Origin: Flavobacterium notoginsengisoli
GTDB taxonomy: Bacteria > Bacteroidota > Bacteroidia > Flavobacteriales > Flavobacteriaceae
Length of the DNA stretch: 64,000 nucleotides
Direction of reading: 5' to 3'
Assembly (NCBI RefSeq): GCF_014207905.1
Contig: NZ_JACHLB010000006.1
Coordinates: forward strand, 62,001-126,000
In this document: positions 58,604 to 64,000 of the stretch, piece by piece
Layout: every line of letters begins with the position of its first letter
Numbering within the stretch: the first letter of the stretch is position 1
Translations under genes and position numbers: made by a program
The notes under the pieces: generated by a model
Database searches by the model: none
Told to the model about the DNA's origin: nothing
The model's input: only the letters and a program-made list of their open reading frames with translations

Positions 58604-59938
58604 ATGTTAATAAAATCTTTAAAAGCAAAATCAGGAGAGTTATTAAATCATCAAGGATTTATGAAGTATTTTTCAAATACTTCTTGGCTCTTTGGAGAGA
58701 AGGTTTTGAGACTAAGTATTGGTGTTTTTGTTGGTATTTGGGTTGCTAGATATTTAGGGCCTCAGAAATTCGGAATGCTCAATTATGCGCAGAGTTTTGT
58801 TGGACTTTTTGCAGTTACGGCTGGTTTAGGTCTTGATGGTATAGTCGTTCGCGAATTAATTAAAAATGAAGATAGAGCAGAAGAATTATTAGGGACGACA
58901 TTTTATTTAAAATTAATAGGAGCAATAGCTTCAATTGTTCTATTAGTTATTGCTGTTGCATTTATGTCTAATGATAATTACACAAATACACTTTTTTTTG
59001 TTATTGCAAGTGCAACTTTGTTTCAGACTTTTAATGTTATAGATTTTTACTTCCAATCAAAAGTACTTAGTCGGTATGTAGTATATGCTAATACAATTTC
59101 GTTATTGATTTCCAGTGTCATAAAAATAATACTGATTATAAATAAAGCATCTCTTTTAAGTTTTGCTTGGGTCATACTCTCAGATAGTATTGTTTTAGCT
59201 CTAGGTTTTATTTATTTTTTTTTAAAAAAAACACAGTTTAAAACACAAAATTTTAGATTTAGAAAAGAAACGGCTTTAAGTTTATTGAAAGACAGCTGGC
59301 CACTTTTTTTGAGTGGTATAGTTATTTCAATTTATATGAAGATTGATCAAGTTATAATTAATCAATTACTTGGTCCAGAAGAAGTCGGTCAATATGCTGC
59401 AGCAATTAGATTAAGTGAAGCTTGGTATTTCATTCCAATGGTAATAGCTTCTTCATTGTTTCCTGCTATTATAAGCGCAAAAAAACAAAGTGAAGAATTG
59501 TATAATTCGAGACTTCAAAAATTATACGATTTAATGGTGTGGATGTCAATTATTATTGCCTTACCAATGACATTTTTAAGTAATTGGATAGTAGAAATTC
59601 TATATGGTGGCCAATATGACGAGGCAGGTAGTGTTCTAATGATTCATATTTGGACAGGTGTTTTTGTTTTTTTAGGTGTCGCGTTTAGTGGATATTTAAC
59701 AGCAGAAAATAAAACTAAAAAAGCCTTTTATCGAACTTTGTTAGGAGCGGTATTAAATGTAATCCTTAATTATGTTTTGATACCGATTTATGGTATTTGT
59801 GGATCTGCTATTGCTACCTTAATTGGACAATTTTTTGCCAATTATGTATACGATATATTTGACAAAGATTTGTATCAACAACTTAAAATGAAAACGAAGT
59901 CTTTTTTTCCTATTCATATTCTTAAAATGTATAAGTAG
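58604..59938 (+). CDS. wzx: Wzx-type polysaccharide flippase
   Basis: A 444-residue MOP-superfamily membrane protein with about 12 transmembrane segments. The opening NTSWLFGEKVLRLSIGVFVG and GIWVARYLGPQKFGMLNYAQ are typical of Wzx/O-antigen flippases. IDQVIINQLLGPEEVGQYAA lies in the middle. It moves lipid-linked repeat units across the inner membrane, which points to a Wzx/Wzy-dependent pathway. A Wzy polymerase is not visible in the window and may lie further right. Confidence 0.9.
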   Translation: MLIKSLKAKSGELLNHQGFMKYFSNTSWLFGEKVLRLSIGVFVGIWVARYLGPQKFGMLNYAQSFVGLFAVTAGLGLDGIVVRELIKNEDRAEELLGTTFYLKLIGAIASIVLLVIAVAFMSNDNYTNTLFFVIASATLFQTFNVIDFYFQSKVLSRYVVYANTISLLISSVIKIILIINKASLLSFAWVILSDSIVLALGFIYFFLKKTQFKTQNFRFRKETALSLLKDSWPLFLSGIVISIYMKIDQVIINQLLGPEEVGQYAAAIRLSEAWYFIPMVIASSLFPAIISAKKQSEELYNSRLQKLYDLMVWMSIIIALPMTFLSNWIVEILYGGQYDEAGSVLMIHIWTGVFVFLGVAFSGYLTAENKTKKAFYRTLLGAVLNVILNYVLIPIYGICGSAIATLIGQFFANYVYDIFDKDLYQQLKMKTKSFFPIHILKMYK

Positions 59939-60046
59939 TAATACTATTTTTGAGAAGGATAGTTTTGTATTCAGTTTACATTAGAACTATTTTTAGTTAT
60001 AAAAATCTTTATTTTTTAAATAAGCAAAATTTAATATATAATTTAA

Positions 60047-60919
60047 ATGAAAAAAAAAATATTAGTAACAGGAGGAGCTGGATTTGTTGGGTCGAACCTT
60101 TGCGAGAGATTAGCAAAAGATGATAATAATGATGTATATTCTTTAGATAATTATTTTACTGGTAGTTATGAAAATCATGTTGATAATGTTACATATATCG
60201 AAGGTTTAACCGCCGATATTGATAAGCTTATTGATTTTAATCCGGATATTATTTATCATCTTGGAGAATATTCGAGAGTAGAGCAAAGTTTTGACGATAT
60301 TGAGCAAGTTTGGAAATTTAATAAAGACGGAATTTTTGCTGTTCTAGAATTTGTCCGAAAAACAGGCGCTAAAATCGTGTATGCTGGTAGTAGTACAAAA
60401 TTTGGTGATGGGGGACTAGGAAGAAGCGCAAGCCCATATGCTTGGACTAAGGCATCTAATACAGAACTTGTTCAGAATTATGGAGCATGGTTTAATATAC
60501 CATATGCAATCACGTATTTTTATAATGTGTACGGAAATAGAGAAATTCAAACAGGAAAATATGCTACTTTGATTGCTCTTTTCAAGGATAGAATGCTTAA
60601 AAATGAGCCATTGACGATAGTAAAACCCGGTACACAAAAAAGAAATTTTACTCATATAGATGATATAATAAATGGTTTAGTTCTTGTTGGTGAAAATGGT
60701 TACGGTGATGAATTCGGTATTGGCAGCCCAGAAGCCTATAGCATACTTGAAATTGCTGAAATGTTTGGAAAAGAAATCATAATGCTTCCTGAACGTAAAG
60801 GAAATAGAATGACAGCAGATGTAATCTCTTCTAAGACAGAGGCTCTTGGATGGAAGCCAACAATGGTTATAAAGGATTACATTGAAGATTTAAAGAAAAG
60901 TAAATTTGAAGCAATTTAA
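60047..60919 (+). CDS. NAD-dependent epimerase/dehydratase of the sugar-nucleotide SDR group
   Basis: A 290-residue extended SDR with TGGAGFVGSNLCERLA near 8-23. The expected YxxxK is YAWTK (near 129-133), preceded by AGSSTKFGDGG where many epimerases have SSSxxYG. It is short for the family. Substrate and reaction are not clear; 4-epimerisation or dehydration of a nucleotide sugar is likely. It is preceded by a 108-base gap with no clear promoter and followed by a glycosyltransferase whose start is 4 bases past this stop. Confidence 0.85.
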   Translation: MKKKILVTGGAGFVGSNLCERLAKDDNNDVYSLDNYFTGSYENHVDNVTYIEGLTADIDKLIDFNPDIIYHLGEYSRVEQSFDDIEQVWKFNKDGIFAVLEFVRKTGAKIVYAGSSTKFGDGGLGRSASPYAWTKASNTELVQNYGAWFNIPYAITYFYNVYGNREIQTGKYATLIALFKDRMLKNEPLTIVKPGTQKRNFTHIDDIINGLVLVGENGYGDEFGIGSPEAYSILEIAEMFGKEIIMLPERKGNRMTADVISSKTEALGWKPTMVIKDYIEDLKKSKFEAI

Positions 60920-60923
60920 AATC

Positions 60924-61910
60924 ATGGAAGAAATTAGTACATTTAAGCCTACACAAGATTTAAAAACACCAGTCCTTTTTTTAGTTTTTAACCGTCTTGA
61001 TACAACGATTCAAGTATTTGAATCAATTCGTCAAGCGAAACCTCCAAAGCTTTACATTGCGGCAGATGGTGCGAGAGAATCTGTTAAAGATGAAACAGAT
61101 AAAGTTAATCAAGTAAGAGATTATGTAACAGCAAACATAGATTGGGATTGTGAAGTAAAAACTCTTTTTCGTGAAAAAAACTTAGGTTGTAAAATAGCGG
61201 TAAGTAGCGCTATAGATTGGTTTTTTGAAAATGAAGAGATGGGAATTATAGTAGAAGATGACTGCTTGCCAACTTTGAGTTTTTTTTGGTTTTGTGAAAA
61301 AATGTTAAATGAGCATCGAAATGATGAGCGTATAATGATGATTAGTGGTACAAATTATTTTCTCGATATAAGAGACACCATAAATAATGATTATTTCTAC
61401 TCAAGACATTTTACCATCTGGGGATGGGCGACATGGAGAAGAGCATGGGGCAAATATGATGTTAAAATGCAAACTTGGAGAAAAGAAGTGCAACCTGAAG
61501 ACTTGAAATTTGTTAGCGATCGAATGTATGTCGTTAAACATTTTGAGAAAATGTTTGATTTAATTTATAATAACACTTTAAATACGTGGGATATTCAATG
61601 GGTATATACCTGTTTGTTTAATTATGGTCTTTGTTTAACTCCTTCGATTAATATGATTCATAACATTGGAGTAGATGGAACTCATACCACGGGAGATGTA
61701 ACGGATAGTCATTTTTTAAAATCGCATGATTTTGATTCTGTAGATGAGATTAAAACAAACCCATTTATATTTCCAAATGAATATTATGATGCTAGATTGC
61801 ATTTTGAGAAATCACTTCCTTCATATAAGGATCAGAAACTAAGAGATGTTTTAAAGAAAATGCATTTGTTTAAAACCGCGAAATATGTAAAGAATATTAT
61901 TTCGAAATGA
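60924..61910 (+). CDS. Glycosyltransferase, HlpA/GNT-I-like GT-A fold
   Basis: A 328-residue protein of the group often labelled glycosyltransferase family 2 or hemolytic protein HlpA-like. LVFNRLDTTIQVFESIR starts the GT-A domain. AADGAR and the metal-binding IVEDDC (DxD-like, about 103-108) follow, then FTIWGWATWRRAWGKYD, characteristic of this family. I chose the ATG at 60924, just after the epimerase stop; an in-frame ATG at 60906 would overlap that gene by 14 bases. It is likely cytoplasmic and adds a sugar to the repeat unit; the donor is unknown. Its TGA overlaps the next ATG (ATGA). Confidence 0.85.
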   Translation: MEEISTFKPTQDLKTPVLFLVFNRLDTTIQVFESIRQAKPPKLYIAADGARESVKDETDKVNQVRDYVTANIDWDCEVKTLFREKNLGCKIAVSSAIDWFFENEEMGIIVEDDCLPTLSFFWFCEKMLNEHRNDERIMMISGTNYFLDIRDTINNDYFYSRHFTIWGWATWRRAWGKYDVKMQTWRKEVQPEDLKFVSDRMYVVKHFEKMFDLIYNNTLNTWDIQWVYTCLFNYGLCLTPSINMIHNIGVDGTHTTGDVTDSHFLKSHDFDSVDEIKTNPFIFPNEYYDARLHFEKSLPSYKDQKLRDVLKKMHLFKTAKYVKNIISK

Positions 61911-63094
61911 ATTCTTTAAAAAAATACATAAAAAAAAGATTTCCTAGCTTTTTTTCCTTATTTCGTTCGGGCTATTTGCTTTACAATAATAGTAAGAGAA
62001 TTAAAAATTTTTATAAAACGAATTATAAGAAAAATGCACTTTTGACTTATATCACTGTCCCTTTTATAAAAGATTCATTTGTCCATACAAACTATTTTGA
62101 GGCAAAATCTTGGGCAAAGATATTATCAGAACTAGGTTATAATATCGATGTGGTCAATTATGAGTATAATAGTGAATTAGACTTATCGAAATATGATATT
62201 ATATGTGGTTTTGGAAATGTTTTTCAAAAATATTTTGAAGGATCCTACAATAAAAAAATAAAAACGATTTATTATGGAACGGGTATGCATGTCTGTCATC
62301 AAAATCATGCGACTTTGCAACGAATAAAAAACGTATATGATCATAAGGGAATTTGGTTAGGAAAATCTGCTCGTTTTGTTGAAAAAACTTGGACCCATCA
62401 AACTTCTCTGGTTGATGGAATAATTGCTTTGGGAAATGATAAGTGTGCAGATTCTTTCAAAAAATATTATGAGGGAAAAGTGCTTGCGGTACCAGCTCCA
62501 TTTTATCATATCCATAATGCCGAAGAATTAATTAATCAAAGATCTGTCGAAGCAAATAAAAATTTTCTTTGGTTTGGCAGTTCAGGATTGATTCATAAAG
62601 GTTTAGATTTACTGTTAGATTATTTCTCTAATAATCCAGATTTAACACTTCATGTTTGCGGTCCAATCGATAAGGAGGTTGATTTTGTAAATGTTTACAG
62701 AAAAGAATTGTTTGAAAATAAAAATATAATTACATATGGATTTCTGGATATAAATAGTGAAACGTTTGTAGAAATATTAAAAAAATGTTCATTTGTTGTT
62801 TTTCCTTCTTGTTCAGAAGGAGGTTCACCTTCAGTTCTTACAGTTGTAGGTAACGGTGGCTTAATACCAATTATTTCCCATGAAACAACAGTTTCAACTG
62901 CTAATGAGATTTGGATAGAAAAATTAACATATGAAGGTATCGAGCAATCAATAAAAATGGCAATATCACTAGATGGGGCTACTATTAAAAAGATGCAAAT
63001 AGATAATTATGAGTTTGTGAAAGAACACAATTCGACAAGTAATTATTATAACGAACTTAAATCTGCAATAACTTCATTAGTTGTAGGTTCATAG
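61907..63094 (+). CDS. Glycosyltransferase, GT-B fold (GT4-like)
   Basis: A 395-residue protein. The N-terminal half is divergent (SYFEAKSWAKILSELGYNIDV-like region near 60-80). The C-terminal half has WFGSSGLIHKGLDLLLDYF and the donor-site FPSCSEGGSPSVLTVVGNGG, which resembles the E-x7-E motif of GT4 enzymes, although the second Glu is not in its usual place. The start overlaps the preceding stop by 4 bases (ATGA), a sign of coupled translation. Donor and acceptor are unknown. Confidence 0.82.
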   Translation: MNSLKKYIKKRFPSFFSLFRSGYLLYNNSKRIKNFYKTNYKKNALLTYITVPFIKDSFVHTNYFEAKSWAKILSELGYNIDVVNYEYNSELDLSKYDIICGFGNVFQKYFEGSYNKKIKTIYYGTGMHVCHQNHATLQRIKNVYDHKGIWLGKSARFVEKTWTHQTSLVDGIIALGNDKCADSFKKYYEGKVLAVPAPFYHIHNAEELINQRSVEANKNFLWFGSSGLIHKGLDLLLDYFSNNPDLTLHVCGPIDKEVDFVNVYRKELFENKNIITYGFLDINSETFVEILKKCSFVVFPSCSEGGSPSVLTVVGNGGLIPIISHETTVSTANEIWIEKLTYEGIEQSIKMAISLDGATIKKMQIDNYEFVKEHNSTSNYYNELKSAITSLVVGS

Positions 63095-63113
63095 CCAAAA
63101 ATGAATACGTAAT

Positions 63114-64000
63114 ATGAAAGTACTTTTTGATCATCAGATATTTACTGCACAAAAGTATGGAGGAATTTCCAGATATATTTTTGAACTTATCAAGAGACTT
63201 AAAATTGTAGAAAATTTTGACATAGAGGTACCGTTATTAATCTCAAATAATAACTATTTTACAAAAGATCACAATTCTATTTTTAGATTTTTCTTTCTGG
63301 ATCGAAAATTCAAGGGAAAACAAAAAATAATGACAGTAGTGAATCAGTTAAATACAGTTAATCAATTAAAAAAGCAAAATTTTGATCTTTTCCACCCTAC
63401 ATATTATGATCCCTTTTTCTTAAAATATATTGGTAATACTCCATTTGTATTGACAGTACATGATATGATCCACGAAAAATTTAATCATATGTTTTCTTCA
63501 AATGATTCTACTTCTAGAGATAAGAAGGCATTAATAGAAAAGGCTTCTAAAATTATTGCTGTTTCTGAAAGCACTAAAAGAGATCTTATAGAAATTTACG
63601 GATTAGAAGAATCAATGATTAAAGTGATATATCTAGGGAATTCTTTAGTGTATGATCCAAATGTTGTTATTGATATAGATATTCCTAAGAAGTACTTACT
63701 TTTTGTTGGTTCTAGAAGAAGCTATAAGAACTTCGACAAATTTGTTAGTGCTACCAGTGAAATTTTATTAAATGATAAAGAACTTTCTCTTTTATGTGCA
63801 GGTGGAGGTAAATTTAGCGCAGATGAAATGACTTTTTTTGCAAATCTTAATATTTCAAATCAAGTTTTTCAATATGATTTAAGTGATTTTAATTTAGCAT
63901 ACTTTTACAAACATGCAAAATTATTTGTGTTTCCATCACTATATGAAGGATTTGGAATTCCGATTTTAGAAGCATTTGCAAGTGAATGTCCTTTAGTGTG
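63114..64000 (+). CDS. Glycosyltransferase family 4 protein, truncated by the window edge
   Basis: An open frame from the ATG at 63114 (MKVLFDHQIFTAQKYGGISR) to the right edge, 295 codons so far without a stop. The GGISRY glycine motif, LTVHDMIHEKF, IIAVSESTKRDLIEIYG, LFVGSRRSYKNFDKFV and FPSLYEGFGIPILEAFASEC, with the E-x7-E of GT4 retaining glycosyltransferases, are all visible. Only the last part of the donor domain is missing. It lies 19 bases after the preceding glycosyltransferase, clearly in the same operon. Donor sugar unknown. Confidence 0.92.
   Translation, partial: MKVLFDHQIFTAQKYGGISRYIFELIKRLKIVENFDIEVPLLISNNNYFTKDHNSIFRFFFLDRKFKGKQKIMTVVNQLNTVNQLKKQNFDLFHPTYYDPFFLKYIGNTPFVLTVHDMIHEKFNHMFSSNDSTSRDKKALIEKASKIIAVSESTKRDLIEIYGLEESMIKVIYLGNSLVYDPNVVIDIDIPKKYLLFVGSRRSYKNFDKFVSATSEILLNDKELSLLCAGGGKFSADEMTFFANLNISNQVFQYDLSDFNLAYFYKHAKLFVFPSLYEGFGIPILEAFASECPLV

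Noticed and set aside
59960..59967. TAGTTTTG as a promoter for the epimerase at 60047
   Set aside because: No -33 box at a suitable distance, and single -7 matches are expected by chance in AT-rich DNA.
60906..60923. Upstream ATG for the glycosyltransferase
   Set aside because: It overlaps the epimerase end by 14 bases; the ATG at 60924 after the stop is simpler, though the upstream one is not excluded.
1..64000. Mobile elements, CRISPR arrays, tRNA or rRNA genes
   Set aside because: None was found by reading: no transposase or integrase frames, no regular direct repeats with spacers, and no cloverleaf-like segments.

Overview
The window looks like a chromosomal segment of a Flavobacterium-type bacterium (Bacteroidota, Flavobacteriaceae). 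The basis is the AT-rich sequence, two SusC/SusD pairs, the Bacteroidota promoter form (TTG or TTTG, 19-20 bases, TAnnTTTG) before several genes, few Shine-Dalgarno sequences, and protein variants typical of the group, such as an L17 with a long acidic tail and an L36 without zinc ligands. No tRNA, rRNA, CRISPR array, insertion sequence or prophage was seen.

Layout. 1-7223: housekeeping genes: the end of an Mpl-like Mur ligase, radC, a YjjG-like nucleotidase, rarA, a rhomboid protease, rlmB and three unknown secreted or envelope proteins. 7255-16947: two tandem SusC/SusD outer-membrane uptake pairs on the minus strand. Each pair ends in its own terminator, and the two SusC genes share a leader and N-terminus. 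17033-18733: an Omp85-type outer-membrane protein. 18826-36412: the ribosomal super-cluster, rpsL-rpsG-fusA-rpsJ, a terminator and 406-base gap, then rplC through rplQ with secY, infA, rpmJ and rpoA. 36488-44500: carA, eno, gltA, two amidinotransferase-fold enzymes, a MarC-family protein, a CoA-binding protein and recR. 44549-64000: a capsule/exopolysaccharide locus that runs off the right edge.

The polysaccharide locus has two export modules: a small OPX lipoprotein plus a Wzc-type tyrosine kinase, and a large SLBB protein plus a Wzz-like chain-length protein. It also has nucleotide-sugar enzymes (a WbpP-like epimerase, two UDP-sugar dehydrogenases, ManC, RfbB, a TagD-like cytidylyltransferase and another epimerase), a Wzx flippase and three glycosyltransferases. 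A NusG/RfaH-like UpxY gene lies in the middle. It is followed by a terminator, a new promoter and a structured leader that starts with GGTAGCTG, the same 8-mer found in the enterobacterial JUMPstart element.

The most novel signals are non-coding. The larger gaps in the otherwise tightly packed ribosomal cluster (before rplC, rpsH, rpsD and rplQ) each hold a hairpin of a form I do not recognise, two of them just downstream of a good promoter. They are candidate autoregulatory leaders for ribosomal proteins. The leader after upxY is a candidate antitermination element. All folds were made by eye and promoters by motif matching; nothing was computed.
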